Positions 52,151 through 63,112 of a DNA stretch of 64,000 nt are shown in pieces. The notes under the pieces were generated by a model. That model worked only from the letters and a program-made list of their open reading frames with translations, made no database searches and had not been told where the DNA came from. Made by a program: the position numbers and the translations under genes. Origin of the DNA: Rhodopirellula baltica SH 1 (GTDB lineage: Bacteria; Planctomycetota; Planctomycetia; Pirellulales; Pirellulaceae); NCBI RefSeq assembly GCF_000196115.1, contig NC_005027.1, positions 3,968,001 through 4,032,000 of the forward strand. Direction: 5' to 3'. Every line of letters begins with the position of its first letter. Position 1 is the first letter of the stretch.

Positions 52151-55100
52151 TCAGTCTTTGGCTGCCGATCGCTCCATTAAGTCCGCAGGAACTTCTTTGG
52201 GCCAATCTCCCGTCAGCATCATATCGCGGATGCGAACATTTCGCTTGAGCTCCCTCAGCAAACCCGGGCGGGGTGGATCAGCGACAGGCAGGCTGATCAA
52301 GGGATTGTCATTCAATGTCACTCGCACGGTGTCACCATCACGGGTCAACTTCACTGTGTTCCACGCTTGATCGTTGGGCACGTTGTCCGGTGCAACCGGA
52401 TCGGCTGGCGGATTCAGTTTGTTCACTGCGACAAATTCGGTCGACGCCAGATCATTGGTAATTCGAATCCAGTTTGGCAGGGTACCGTCTTTGGTGAACT
52501 TCAACGCCATGCGACCGACGGTCGGTTGGACCTCCGTATCATCCCACTCCCACCAAAACGAATACTCCATCGAGTCACCGTCTAGCAATGGACGCAGGTA
52601 TTCGATGTGGCTCGACGGATCATAGACATTGTCCGCTTGTGCCGTCGTGTATTTCAGTTCGTTTTCCTTCACTGACCACTTGGCTTGGTCTTTCTCGCTC
52701 GCGGCCTGGCGGGCCTCGTAAATCTTATCGGCTTCCTGACCTTCCCCAAGGGGCAACAAGGGATCTGGCAAACCACGTCCGTATGTCAAAATGCCCCAGC
52801 CTCTCATGGTTGGATCAATTGGATTGATCTGCTCTGGGATCACAGGATTCCCCGTCAGACGAATGTTGTTGAACCTCGTGGTCCGACTCATTTCATGGGT
52901 GACTGACAACCAAGGATAGGACCGTGTTCTCAAATCATTGACATAGGGTTCGCCATTACACAGTCCGATAACTTCGTTTTCCGTGACGTTTAACGCTTCT
53001 TCGTTTACCTTCCCATTTTCAATGGACGGTACCGACACTTTCACGGTGCTGCCCGCCATGGCGGTGATTCGAGCTTTTTTCTCCCATCCGTCAGGTTGGT
53101 ACAGCACACCACCGTAACCGATGTTGCTTGCCCCCGGATTGCCATCCCAGATGTCGGCCGAAAATCCAAACTCGCCTACGATGGGAAAACGAAGCATGAA
53201 AAGCGATTGATTGTCACCACTCGTAGCACTGACCCATCCTTCGTCATCCATCGCGTAGAGTGGATGCAAGGTTTCCGTGTCAGGAGTCGCTCCTGCCGGC
53301 AACCTGACTGGAACAAATTGCGTCAAAGGCGAACCCTCAGTCGCACCGGCTGCCCGCCCCACTCCAGCAAACGCCATGGTTCTGCCCAAAGCAGACGTCA
53401 CAGTATTTCGCTGACTTCGAGTTGCATATGGCAAGAGCTTTGCAAGCAATGGCTTTGTCTGGTCAACCGCCACTCCGGCATCAATGCATCGAGCGATCAA
53501 ATAGGTCGCCAACATTGGATACTCGAGCTTTGTGTCTTGCTTGGTAGGCTTGTTGGCGATCAAGTCGGCCTTGATCGCATCCAAAGTCTTGAGGAGCGAA
53601 TCAGACTCTGCGTTGCCTCCGTTCTTCAACTGACCCGCCAAGCGGACCAATGCGGCTGCAATATCGGCGTCATCGCCTATTCGCTTGCTCCGCTCAATCA
53701 ATGCCTCGGCGACGTCGGCTGACTTGTTTGTTTTGGCTGCCAAATCGGCAAGCATTAAAAGAGTGTCGACCGTTGGAATCTGGGAAGTCGAAGTGACCAG
53801 TGACTTAAAGTCTTCCAATCGCGGAGTTTGCCGACGAACGGATTCCGGCGGCGTGTCATACCGAACGAACCCAGTCCAATGCATGATCGGGCTGTCGGCG
53901 TCGTCTCCCATCGCAATCTGCATTAGCAGGTCAAACTGCTTTGCCTCGGGCAACTCATTGATTGCGACCGCCAGTTTGGCTGGTGTCATCGAATCACGAT
54001 TCGAATCATCAGCCTGTTTCATTGCGATCAACTTGCGAATGAAGCCAGGGGTTTGATCCACCGACCCGTCATCAATCAATTCACCTAGCAACCGCTCCAG
54101 TTCACGCTGGACGTATTCATCGCGGCGGTCACCATCGTAGTTCGCGTATCGTGCTTCACGGGTCGCGATTTCAGCGTCGAGCACGGTTTGGAAACGCTCA
54201 ACGTCGCTACTCTTCGCGGCACTCTTCAACATCAAACGGCGAAGCTTGCTGGCGATGCTTCGATGACGATTCGAGGTGTAGCTATCGGAGTCAATCAAGC
54301 CAGCGGTGCGTTGCAGCAACTCACCGGCCCTCTCCGCAACCTGAGGTGCACTCGCTAGGTCGCTTGGGTCTTGCAGCAGTGGCCAAATGCATCCGAGAAC
54401 AAGATTGATAGTTTCACTTTTGCGATAAGACTCTTGTTGCATCTGAGATGTGATCAAGTTCGGCGTCGAAGCGGATGACGTGATTTCGCTGACCTCAGGC
54501 AACACCGAATCCAGCGATTCAGCGAACGAGTCTAAAGCCGACACGAGCTTTTCCTCGTCCTTTGACGCCATTGCGAAATCAACCAACAGACTCGCACTCG
54601 TCGCTTTGTCAGTTGATTTCGCGATCCGCTCTTGCAGTAACTCATCCAGTTGCGGTGAGCGATCGCATAGGACCGCTGCGATCATCAGCGACTTAGCAGC
54701 TGATTCCTTTCCGGAGTCGTCGGCCAACACACCCCGGTCATATCCGGTGGTTGACACGATCTCGGTCGCATAGGGGAACACCGTTGCCGCACGTTCCGGC
54801 GGCAGCACGATTGTCCGCAACGCCTCGAAAATCAAAGGTATCGATGTCGCTGGGTCGCTCTTTGGCCTATCGCCATCCCCGGACGCCTCATTGCTAGATG
54901 CAACATCGCCAGTCTCCGAATCACTCGTGTTTGAGTCCTCAGGTTCTGGATCGCGTTTGCCTAGCTTTTTTCCAGTCGCATCCGAGTAGAGATCGATGAT
55001 TTCGTTGACTTGCCGAGTGAGCTCACCCATCCCACCATCGTCGCGATCTCGAACATTCGTAGGCTGCCGACTGATCGTGAACGCATCGCCCGTCGTCCCC

Positions 55101-58100
55101 ATCTGCCGCAGAGGCGGACCGTTGCCAAGCGCCAACATCAGAGCACGCGTGGAAATTTCGATGCCACCATCCATCGCAGCGGTTCGTGCAATCCCCAACG
55201 CGGTCTCGCATTTGTCTTTTGAAAGTGGTGCGCCCGGCTCAACGTCAGCCTCGATCCGGTCCAGATAATTCGCGAACGATTGCGAATCATCGCCTGTTAA
55301 TTTCGACAGAGCCAACTCGAGCCGAGGATCCCCGGTCGTTCCGGCGACGCTGGCCAAATAGTCAATCAAGCTCTTGCCGACTTCGGTGTCCGCGCCCGGA
55401 TCGGATTCGTGAACCGATTTAACCACCGGATACAAATCCAATAAAGGTTTGTACTTTTCAGTCGAAGGAGTCCCTGCCGCGGCGGTCACCTCTTCCAAAG
55501 ACGGAAGGATCTCGAACAAGCGAGCTGCAGTGGGTTCAATCCCTTCCGAATCGGTATGCGCAGCAATCAAAAGTTCCGCCGCGGGCAGCGACCAATCCTC
55601 GGTATGGACAGATGAGAGATCGCTGAGCACGGACGCCAGTTCAGCCACGGCTTCGTGTCCTTTATCGATCTCAAGCGAGGAACGAATTGCCATCGTCAGA
55701 CCTGGTTCGGCATCGCCTGCTAACAGCATCTCGACGGGCAAGTCCATTAGATCGACGCTGATTGCCCGCTTCTTGGCGTCTTTCGACTCGGCAAGTTCTT
55801 CAGTGAGCCACTGAATGTATTGCGTGCTTGCTTTGGGCGTCACAGCTTCGGCTGCTGCCTCGGCTGCTTTGACGAAGGACTCGCTCGTTGTCCCGGATCC
55901 ATAACGTTTGGCTCGATCGAACCGGCCTGGATCCGAAAGAGCACGTCGATAGATCACAAGTGCATCAATCGGGCATCCCATGCTGACCAATTTGTCGGCA
56001 ATTGATTTGAACTGCCTTAAATCTTGATAGTCCCCGTAGCCGGGGTTGTATTGGTTCTGTTCGGAATTATCGATCGAAGCATAGCCATCAAGCGCGAACT
56101 GACGAGCCAATCCACTCTGACCATTGGCCGCGTATACGTCGAGCAACCGAGCGGATACTGAGTATTGAAAATCGTTCGGTGTGATATTGGGATCGTCGCT
56201 GGCGTACTCGTACATCTCGACCAACATCGCTGGGCGATCGGGAATGCCACCCACTTTTTCGACGACTTGTCCAGCCTGCCATACCAAACCACCGCTGATG
56301 GCTTGAGCCCCACGTACTTCGCCCTCTTCTCTTTTGGGAATCGCACTGCGAAGTCGTTCAGCTGCTTTGTCCTTCTGCTCCGACTTTTTCAGGTCCATCA
56401 GGGCGAGCAAAAACTCAGCAGTCGGTTTCGAGGTTTCTGTCTTCTTGGCCTTCTCTGCCGCCTCGCCAAACTTGTTGGCTACCGCCTCGTCTGTAACGAC
56501 CAAGACAATGATATCATCCAACGGACCAATTGCTGTTCCGCCACTTGAACGGCTGCGAACCTGCCAAAGTGTTGACGTCGGCGAAAAAGCATCATCACTG
56601 CAAATCGCCTCGACCACGGTCTCTCGAATCCCCGGAATATTCTTTCGTTCGGAATCGGGTACGTTGCGGAGGATGGAATAGAAGTTTTGGCGACCATACG
56701 GACTCTTCAGTGCATGACCAATGAATTTGCGTTTTGCCTCACTGAAATCTTTTCGATCACCCATCGACACAAATTCCCCCAATCGATAGGAGGACAAGGT
56801 CGCAGGGTCAAACTCCAATAACCTTTCGAACATCGCGTCTTCGCTTTTCGCCGCTTGAACCGCTCGACGCATTTCGTAGTAGCTGTTGTTTATCAAGCTG
56901 GGATCTTTCTCAAAAGCATCCAGATACATCTCAGCCGCTTCTTTATGCTTTTTACTCTTGTCCAAAGCGGCCGCCCGGGCCAGCAACTGCCGCGCATCGA
57001 CCGGACGGTCGTTTGGAGCATCTTCCCAAAGAGTTTCTGCGTCGTCGGAGCGACCGGCTGCCGTATAAAGTTCCGCCAACTCAGATCGCACACGCATTGA
57101 GGAGGGCGAAGCTTTCAGACGCCGCTCGGCTCGTTCAATCAACGGTTCCATCCGTCCCGCCGATGTCAAAATCTCGACCGCTTGTCGGCGATAGTAGTCT
57201 TGATTGCTTTGGTTTTGACGTCGTCCACTGCCCATTTTTCGCAGCAAAGCGTAAGCGACTTCGGCAGCCGACTCCTTGTCGTCGCTGGCCATGAAGGATC
57301 TCGCGATCTGCAACTCGACACTTTCATCGCGACTCTTACCGCCTCGCATCCGGCGCAACACCGCGGCAGCCTTGTCATTCATTCCTAAGCGACGCAGTTG
57401 GTCCACCAACGCCAATTGCGTATTCGTGTCCATCCGCATTCCGAACAATCGCTGCGCAGCCTGCTTCGCGCGATCGATGTCCCCGAGTTCAGCGGCCAAG
57501 TTCATTGCCGCCATCTCTTTGCGAACCAACATACGACTGTCCAGCGGATCGAAAGAATCCAACGCCTCCAGTGCAACGCGGGGTTGATTCAACTCGCTCG
57601 CCAAACGAGCTCTCTCGATCTGCAGGTCAATGTCGTCGGGATACTTTTCGCAAAGCTCGATCAATTCACGATAGCAGTCCTCGGGTCGGTCGTCCCACCA
57701 ATGAGCAAACGCCGCCAGCACACCACGCGACTTCAATTCGTGAACCGGAGCGTCTGGGAGAGGTTCCTGAAGATGCTCGATCATTTCCAATGGAACCCGC
57801 AGCGATCGATCACGAGCATTCACTTTTTGTGACGGGTCAACCGGTATCAGACTCGATAGCTCAGACACCATGGATTGATCAATCAGCGAGGTGGACAAAG
57901 GAGCTTTGATCTGAATCGACCGGTAACTTCCCGTTGGTGATTGATAGTAGGTTCGCAGCATGCCTTCGGAGAGCGAACTGTTGCGACTACGAGAAAGATT
58001 CCCACGATTGATGCTCGCTGCCAAAACAGCATCGAGCAACTCGAGTCGGTGTTTGTCAACGAACGCTTTACTCCGGTCGGATGCTCGCGAAATGCCTCCA

Positions 58101-61100
58101 AGCGAACCGTTGATGGAACTCCTCGTTTGCGTGGCCTTGCCACCCGTCTCATTTCGAATCGCAGGTATCAGCCGGCTTACCAACTCGCTGGCTCGATCCT
58201 CTGATCCCATCCGCAAATGGAACATAAGAGTGGACAAGAGCTCGTCGTACGATGCGTCTTCCTCAGGATCAGGAATGGCAAACTCAGCTGCTCGTTCCGG
58301 TAGTCCAGCTCGGTTGAATTCGTTGATCAAGATACTCCGCAGCATCAACTGACTTGACGCCGTTTGCAGAGACGTTGTTTGCGTCGTGACTTTGTTCTTG
58401 TTGAACAGATCAACCAAAATTTCCAAGCGTTCTGTCGAAAGGGGTTCAGGCTGTTCCTTCTTTTCACCATCTTCCTCAGACTCTTTGGTTTCTTCCTCAT
58501 CCGGAACCGCGATGCGAGACGCCAACAGCGACAACACAGCTGTCTGGCCATATTCAGGATCAAGCTCAGCCAATCGCCAGCTCAGCATCTCCTGCCGCCG
58601 TTTCGCTTCGGCGGCCTCCGCATCGTCTTCGTTGGTGTTGGTATCCGTCGCAAACACCGACTGGAACGATTGCAATGAGGTGTACTCCCAAAGCACCATC
58701 GCATCGTCGACCTCTTCAATGTCGTCGATGCTGAACTGCTCTTTCATCATCTCCTCGATCTTGGATTCGACTTCTCCCGCCGGTGCTTCCTTGGCTCCAC
58801 GCACCAACAGCAGCGATGCCGCCAGAATACGCGCATGCCCAAAAACGTTGGGTTGGATCAGATTCAGGGTGGTCGCGCCACTGCTGTATCCAAACAAATC
58901 ATTTCCATATCGGCCAATCCGATAGTTGCGAGCCATCGTGTAGCTGCTTTGTCCCCAATATCTCGGATTGGTTAAGTAGTCCGCCGGGTAATTGGTGTTG
59001 CGTGAGCTGGTCTTGACCGTCTTCTGAGTCGGCGGCTTCGCGTCCAGCGGCAGATCCATCGTGCGGATCTGCTCGCATAGTTCACCCGCCTCTTCATAGC
59101 GTTCCTTTTGGTCGTCATCACTATCGTCGTAAAGCAACAGTTGAGCCAACTCGAGCTTCACATCCCACAATCCAGGGTCGCGATCGAGTGCTTCGCGACA
59201 GATCGCGATTGCTGCCTTGGTGTCACCACGCATCGCAGCGGACCGGATCATCGATCCCAAACGAACCGGATCGGATACCAAAGAGATTCGTTCGCCGAGT
59301 GCCGTCGCGATATCGATCATTCCCGCGTCGAGTTTCAATTGCACCAGCTTGAAACGATTCTCGGGTGTGTCAGCGAGTGCGACGATTCGCTCTTGATACC
59401 CAGCCGCCGTCGCGACCTCATCCGCCAAATCACTTAAGTTGACCATCGCCTCAAGCAATCCAACATCACGAGGTTGTTGCGCAATCAACTGGTCAATCGA
59501 TTGCCGCGCGGCCCCATAATCTTCAATCGCTTCGTATGCGGCAGACGTTAAACGCAAAGTCTCTCGGGCATCCCCGTCTTCGCGGCCAAGCGACTCAATT
59601 CTCGAGATCAGCTCTTCGATATCACCTTGGCGATCGTACAGCGGTGCTAACTGCTTGATTATGCTGATCCGGTCGTCTGTTTGAGATTCATACTGGATCG
59701 CTTGCCAGTACAGCTCGATCGCTTCGTCGGTCCGATAACTCTCAGCCAATTCAGAGGCCATCATCCTCCGTGGTCCGTTGTCACGCGGAGCCACGTTCAT
59801 CGCCCGGCGTAGTGCGGTGAACGCTTCATCATCACGGTTGGCGCTAAGCGCCGTTCTTGCGTAGAACAGGTAGGACTCAGGACTGGCTGGGTTGGCATCA
59901 ATCAACGATTCGCATGTCGCCAGCGCCTCATCGATTTGCCCAAGACGGGTTTGCAGCCCCGCGACGCGTTGCAAATAGTTGGTACGAAACCTGGTGTCGA
60001 CTTGGGATAGTTTTTCAAACAAAGTCACCGCGTCAGACAAACGGGTTTGTCGCTCAGCAATGTCGGCGGCGACCACCAACACGTCCACGTTGTCGGGCTC
60101 TGACTTTCGAGCTTGACGAATCGCCTCCGCCGCATCGGGCAATTGACCAGCCGCTTGATGCATCAAGGCCAATTGCCGCAACCGATCGACCGTTGGAGGT
60201 TGCGTCTTTAGCGTCGCGATCTGCTCACCCAGCGTTCCGGCTTGTCGATACGTTTCGATTTGGTCCTTCAACACCTGTTCTTGTTCGTCCGGAGTTTCGG
60301 CGATGTCGCGGGCCACTTCCAAACGCGCGAACGCTTCTTCATGCTGCTTTGAATCTCGGAGTGCTTTTGCAAAACGCAACTCTTGTGCAAACGTCAAATC
60401 CATTTCTGACGCATCCCGCCAGGCCGCGAGGGCTCGTTCGCCCAGTTCAAATGTGCTGAATACTTCAGCCAAACGAACCAGTGAGTCTCGGTTACGGCGA
60501 TCTTCAGAGGCGATCGATTCCCAAGTCTTGATCGCTTCTTCTTTTCGATCGAGCTTGTGCAGATATTCCCCTAAGTACTCGCGGTACTGCGGAGATTCAG
60601 GGTCGACCTCAATCGCTTGCTCATACAACTTGATCGCATCGTCTTCTCGATCGATGCCTCGAAATCGATCGGCAATCTGCGAAAGCGTGACAGCATCGTC
60701 GCTTCGAGCATCGGCCAATTGCTGCCAAACACGGGACGCTGCCTCGCGGCGCGCCTTCAATTCCGTCTTCTGATCTTCCAACAACAATTGTCCCCAACGC
60801 AGCAAATAGTCAGGGTTTTCGGGGTCACTTTTTGCTAACTTTTCATACTGTGCCGCAGCTGATTGATTGTCCCCCAAGGCAACCAACACATCGATCAATG
60901 CCAACCGGACATCGGCGTCACCCGGAGCCTTCGTGGTCGCGTCAAGAAGTGTTTTCTTGGCTTCGTCGAGCCGTCCGGCGGAGACCAAGATGCGGCCCAA
61001 TCGAGTCTGCAACGCCAAGTTGTCAGTGGAGTCCGCCAACTGCCCTTGGTAATAGTTCGCCAATGCGTCGTAGTCGCCCGATTTGAGGAACCCATCTTCG

Positions 61101-61930
61101 ATCCGATTGCGAACATCCGTGTGAAGCCAACTCCCTGGTCGCAAGCGGGCGCGAATCTTTTCGAGATCCTTTGTCGCTTCATCCGGTTCGCCTAGCCGAC
61201 GTCGCAATTCGGCGGCTTCCACCGCAAACGCAATCTTATCGTCTTCATCCCGACTGCTCTTCGACAGTGCAACAAAACGCACGAGTGCTTCTTCCAGGTT
61301 TCCTTCTTCGGCGAGTGCTCGAGCAATTTGGCCCCCGACACGGGCATCTCGCGGGAACATCGCTTCGAGTTGCTTCCAAACCGCGAATGCCTTTTCGTTC
61401 TGACCTGCCCGCCCATAAATACGACCTAACTCAGTAAAAATCGGCACCGCCTCGTTGCGTGCGGGCCCCCGGTCGATTGAACGTTGAATTGCCGCCGCGG
61501 CACGTTCATTTTCGCCAACAGCAAGCAGCGATTTGCCGAGATAAAAGCTGCAAGCAGCCTCGTTGGGCAAACGATCTTCTGCCTTCGAGAATGCATCCAC
61601 AGCGAGGGCTGACTTACCGCGTTGGGCTTGGATCAGCCCTAAGACCATTGCCTTCTCACCAGCTGACGGCGCATCGTCTTCTACATCCAACGATTCAATC
61701 AGCTGATCAAGAGAACCGTTTTGAACGTGATACCCATAAACTCGATCCAGTGCGGTGCCAGGACGAGGCCGGCGCAACAGGACTTGGAAGAACCGGTCCG
61801 CGATCACGCGTTCCCTATCAGTGTTACTGGCCTCTTGAGCAGAAGACGGCAAACACAACAAACCGCCTCCAAGTAAGAAGACTAATAATGCACCAAAGAC
61901 AAAGATCCGAACTGGACGGCAGTGAATCAC
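52151..61930 (-). CDS. Giant secreted tetratricopeptide-repeat protein with DUF1583-like C-terminus
   Basis: The protein has about 3260 residues from a GTG giving IHCRPVRIFVFGALLVFLLG, a signal peptide ending CLPSSAQ, preceded by a GAGG site; codons back to a TTG at 62011 are in frame but hydrophilic. From about residue 70 to 900 and again about 1380-1700 it is built of TPR-like helix pairs (examples ALAVDAFSKAEDRLP, DDAIKLYEQAIEVDPESP, EAIKTWESIASEDRRN). A Glu-rich linker lies near 1150. The last 400 residues are beta-rich, with WDGNPGASNIGYGGVLY, FWWEWDDTEVQPTVGRMALKF and LTRDGDTVRVTLNDNPL, resembling DUF1581/DUF1583 domains described from Rhodopirellula. It is divergent from moxR. A periplasmic scaffold is likely; no enzyme motif was found. 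Confidence 0.88.
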   Translation of the reverse strand: MIHCRPVRIFVFGALLVFLLGGGLLCLPSSAQEASNTDRERVIADRFFQVLLRRPRPGTALDRVYGYHVQNGSLDQLIESLDVEDDAPSAGEKAMVLGLIQAQRGKSALAVDAFSKAEDRLPNEAACSFYLGKSLLAVGENERAAAAIQRSIDRGPARNEAVPIFTELGRIYGRAGQNEKAFAVWKQLEAMFPRDARVGGQIARALAEEGNLEEALVRFVALSKSSRDEDDKIAFAVEAAELRRRLGEPDEATKDLEKIRARLRPGSWLHTDVRNRIEDGFLKSGDYDALANYYQGQLADSTDNLALQTRLGRILVSAGRLDEAKKTLLDATTKAPGDADVRLALIDVLVALGDNQSAAAQYEKLAKSDPENPDYLLRWGQLLLEDQKTELKARREAASRVWQQLADARSDDAVTLSQIADRFRGIDREDDAIKLYEQAIEVDPESPQYREYLGEYLHKLDRKEEAIKTWESIASEDRRNRDSLVRLAEVFSTFELGERALAAWRDASEMDLTFAQELRFAKALRDSKQHEEAFARLEVARDIAETPDEQEQVLKDQIETYRQAGTLGEQIATLKTQPPTVDRLRQLALMHQAAGQLPDAAEAIRQARKSEPDNVDVLVVAADIAERQTRLSDAVTLFEKLSQVDTRFRTNYLQRVAGLQTRLGQIDEALATCESLIDANPASPESYLFYARTALSANRDDEAFTALRRAMNVAPRDNGPRRMMASELAESYRTDEAIELYWQAIQYESQTDDRISIIKQLAPLYDRQGDIEELISRIESLGREDGDARETLRLTSAAYEAIEDYGAARQSIDQLIAQQPRDVGLLEAMVNLSDLADEVATAAGYQERIVALADTPENRFKLVQLKLDAGMIDIATALGERISLVSDPVRLGSMIRSAAMRGDTKAAIAICREALDRDPGLWDVKLELAQLLLYDDSDDDQKERYEEAGELCEQIRTMDLPLDAKPPTQKTVKTSSRNTNYPADYLTNPRYWGQSSYTMARNYRIGRYGNDLFGYSSGATTLNLIQPNVFGHARILAASLLLVRGAKEAPAGEVESKIEEMMKEQFSIDDIEEVDDAMVLWEYTSLQSFQSVFATDTNTNEDDAEAAEAKRRQEMLSWRLAELDPEYGQTAVLSLLASRIAVPDEEETKESEEDGEKKEQPEPLSTERLEILVDLFNKNKVTTQTTSLQTASSQLMLRSILINEFNRAGLPERAAEFAIPDPEEDASYDELLSTLMFHLRMGSEDRASELVSRLIPAIRNETGGKATQTRSSINGSLGGISRASDRSKAFVDKHRLELLDAVLAASINRGNLSRSRNSSLSEGMLRTYYQSPTGSYRSIQIKAPLSTSLIDQSMVSELSSLIPVDPSQKVNARDRSLRVPLEMIEHLQEPLPDAPVHELKSRGVLAAFAHWWDDRPEDCYRELIELCEKYPDDIDLQIERARLASELNQPRVALEALDSFDPLDSRMLVRKEMAAMNLAAELGDIDRAKQAAQRLFGMRMDTNTQLALVDQLRRLGMNDKAAAVLRRMRGGKSRDESVELQIARSFMASDDKESAAEVAYALLRKMGSGRRQNQSNQDYYRRQAVEILTSAGRMEPLIERAERRLKASPSSMRVRSELAELYTAAGRSDDAETLWEDAPNDRPVDARQLLARAAALDKSKKHKEAAEMYLDAFEKDPSLINNSYYEMRRAVQAAKSEDAMFERLLEFDPATLSSYRLGEFVSMGDRKDFSEAKRKFIGHALKSPYGRQNFYSILRNVPDSERKNIPGIRETVVEAICSDDAFSPTSTLWQVRSRSSGGTAIGPLDDIIVLVVTDEAVANKFGEAAEKAKKTETSKPTAEFLLALMDLKKSEQKDKAAERLRSAIPKREEGEVRGAQAISGGLVWQAGQVVEKVGGIPDRPAMLVEMYEYASDDPNITPNDFQYSVSARLLDVYAANGQSGLARQFALDGYASIDNSEQNQYNPGYGDYQDLRQFKSIADKLVSMGCPIDALVIYRRALSDPGRFDRAKRYGSGTTSESFVKAAEAAAEAVTPKASTQYIQWLTEELAESKDAKKRAISVDLMDLPVEMLLAGDAEPGLTMAIRSSLEIDKGHEAVAELASVLSDLSSVHTEDWSLPAAELLIAAHTDSEGIEPTAARLFEILPSLEEVTAAAGTPSTEKYKPLLDLYPVVKSVHESDPGADTEVGKSLIDYLASVAGTTGDPRLELALSKLTGDDSQSFANYLDRIEADVEPGAPLSKDKCETALGIARTAAMDGGIEISTRALMLALGNGPPLRQMGTTGDAFTISRQPTNVRDRDDGGMGELTRQVNEIIDLYSDATGKKLGKRDPEPEDSNTSDSETGDVASSNEASGDGDRPKSDPATSIPLIFEALRTIVLPPERAATVFPYATEIVSTTGYDRGVLADDSGKESAAKSLMIAAVLCDRSPQLDELLQERIAKSTDKATSASLLVDFAMASKDEEKLVSALDSFAESLDSVLPEVSEITSSASTPNLITSQMQQESYRKSETINLVLGCIWPLLQDPSDLASAPQVAERAGELLQRTAGLIDSDSYTSNRHRSIASKLRRLMLKSAAKSSDVERFQTVLDAEIATREARYANYDGDRRDEYVQRELERLLGELIDDGSVDQTPGFIRKLIAMKQADDSNRDSMTPAKLAVAINELPEAKQFDLLMQIAMGDDADSPIMHWTGFVRYDTPPESVRRQTPRLEDFKSLVTSTSQIPTVDTLLMLADLAAKTNKSADVAEALIERSKRIGDDADIAAALVRLAGQLKNGGNAESDSLLKTLDAIKADLIANKPTKQDTKLEYPMLATYLIARCIDAGVAVDQTKPLLAKLLPYATRSQRNTVTSALGRTMAFAGVGRAAGATEGSPLTQFVPVRLPAGATPDTETLHPLYAMDDEGWVSATSGDNQSLFMLRFPIVGEFGFSADIWDGNPGASNIGYGGVLYQPDGWEKKARITAMAGSTVKVSVPSIENGKVNEEALNVTENEVIGLCNGEPYVNDLRTRSYPWLSVTHEMSRTTRFNNIRLTGNPVIPEQINPIDPTMRGWGILTYGRGLPDPLLPLGEGQEADKIYEARQAASEKDQAKWSVKENELKYTTAQADNVYDPSSHIEYLRPLLDGDSMEYSFWWEWDDTEVQPTVGRMALKFTKDGTLPNWIRITNDLASTEFVAVNKLNPPADPVAPDNVPNDQAWNTVKLTRDGDTVRVTLNDNPLISLPVADPPRPGLLRELKRNVRIRDMMLTGDWPKEVPADLMERSAAKD

Positions 61931-62098
61931 GGCAACCTCGACGTCAAAGCGGAAGTCGAACCAAGCAATCAAATGAATCCTCACTGTAGAGCTCAGCGCC
62001 GCGCGATGCAATTCTTGACACCCCCCACCTCACATTTTCTGGTATTCTGCTTCTGACCTTCCAAACGATTGCTGCGATGGCGAACCATTAGGAACAAC

Positions 62099-63112
62099 AT
62101 GAGTGAATCGATTGACAATGAGTTGCGTGACCGACTCGAACAATTCCGTGGGGATTTTGGTCGACTTCGCGAAGAAGTATCCAAACGCATCGTCGGTCAA
62201 CAACCAATCGTTGACGGGGTGCTGACATCTTTGATTGCCGGCGGCCATGTCTTGCTCGAAGGTGTGCCCGGCTTAGGAAAAACCCTCTTGGTCCGAACGC
62301 TTTCAGACGTTTTAGATGCCTCTTTTGGTCGTATCCAGTTCACTCCCGACCTCATGCCGGCCGACCTAATTGGCACCAACATTTTGGTCGAAACACAAAA
62401 CGGCCATAAAGAATTTCAATTTCAACGCGGCCCGGTCTTTGCCAATGTGGTGCTGGCTGATGAAATCAACCGCGCGACGCCAAAGACACAATCCGCCTTG
62501 CTAGAAGCAATGCAGGAACACAGTGTCACGGTTGCAGGAACTTCACATCAACTTGACGGGCTATTTTTTGTGTTGGCCACGCAAAACCCGCTGGAAATGG
62601 AAGGAACCTACCCTCTGCCCGAAGCCCAACTGGATCGTTTCCTCATGAAATTGGTCGTACCATTTCCGACGACCGAGGAAATGGAAACGATCATGGACCG
62701 CACCACAGCAGGAGAGATTCCGCCACCTCAAAAAATCATGTCTTCCGATCGCGTGATCGAGCTTCGCCGCCTGTCGAGGCAAATCCCGATTGCCGATGAA
62801 GTTCGGCGTTATGCGATTTTGATGATCATGGGCACCCATCCATCTCACGAAGCGGCGACCCCGATGGTGCAAAAATTTGTCCGGTATGGCAGCAGTCCAA
62901 GGGGAGCACAAGCATTGATTTTGTGTGCAAAAATCCGGGCCGTTTTGGACGGTCGCTTTCATGTTGCCAAAGAAGATATTCGCGAAATGGCCCATGCAAC
63001 GCTTCGGCACCGGGTCATGCTGAACTTTGAGGGCCAAGCGGACGGAATCACCATCGATGCGATCGTTGACGACCTGATCGAAAACGTTCACAGCGAAGTG
63101 GTTGTGGCATGA
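62099..63112 (+). CDS. MoxR family AAA+ ATPase
   Basis: MoxR ATPases act as chaperones in maturing or activating partner proteins, commonly encoded with DUF58 proteins. The 337-residue protein has Walker A GVPGLGKTLL, Walker B VLADEINRATPKTQSALLEA, sensor 1 FVLATQNPLEMEGTYPLPEAQ with LDRF, and a sensor 2 helix with SPRGAQALI. All ATPase residues are intact. The start is the ATG at 62099 with an AGGAAC site just before. It overlaps the following DUF58 gene (ATGA at 63109) and is divergent from the giant TPR gene, with 168 bases between. Confidence 0.95.
   Translation: MSESIDNELRDRLEQFRGDFGRLREEVSKRIVGQQPIVDGVLTSLIAGGHVLLEGVPGLGKTLLVRTLSDVLDASFGRIQFTPDLMPADLIGTNILVETQNGHKEFQFQRGPVFANVVLADEINRATPKTQSALLEAMQEHSVTVAGTSHQLDGLFFVLATQNPLEMEGTYPLPEAQLDRFLMKLVVPFPTTEEMETIMDRTTAGEIPPPQKIMSSDRVIELRRLSRQIPIADEVRRYAILMIMGTHPSHEAATPMVQKFVRYGSSPRGAQALILCAKIRAVLDGRFHVAKEDIREMAHATLRHRVMLNFEGQADGITIDAIVDDLIENVHSEVVVA

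Noticed and set aside
62015-62048. TTGACA followed by TATTCT before moxR as a sigma-70 promoter
   Set aside because: The spacing is 22 bases and the second hexamer matches only four of six positions, so it is too weak to annotate.
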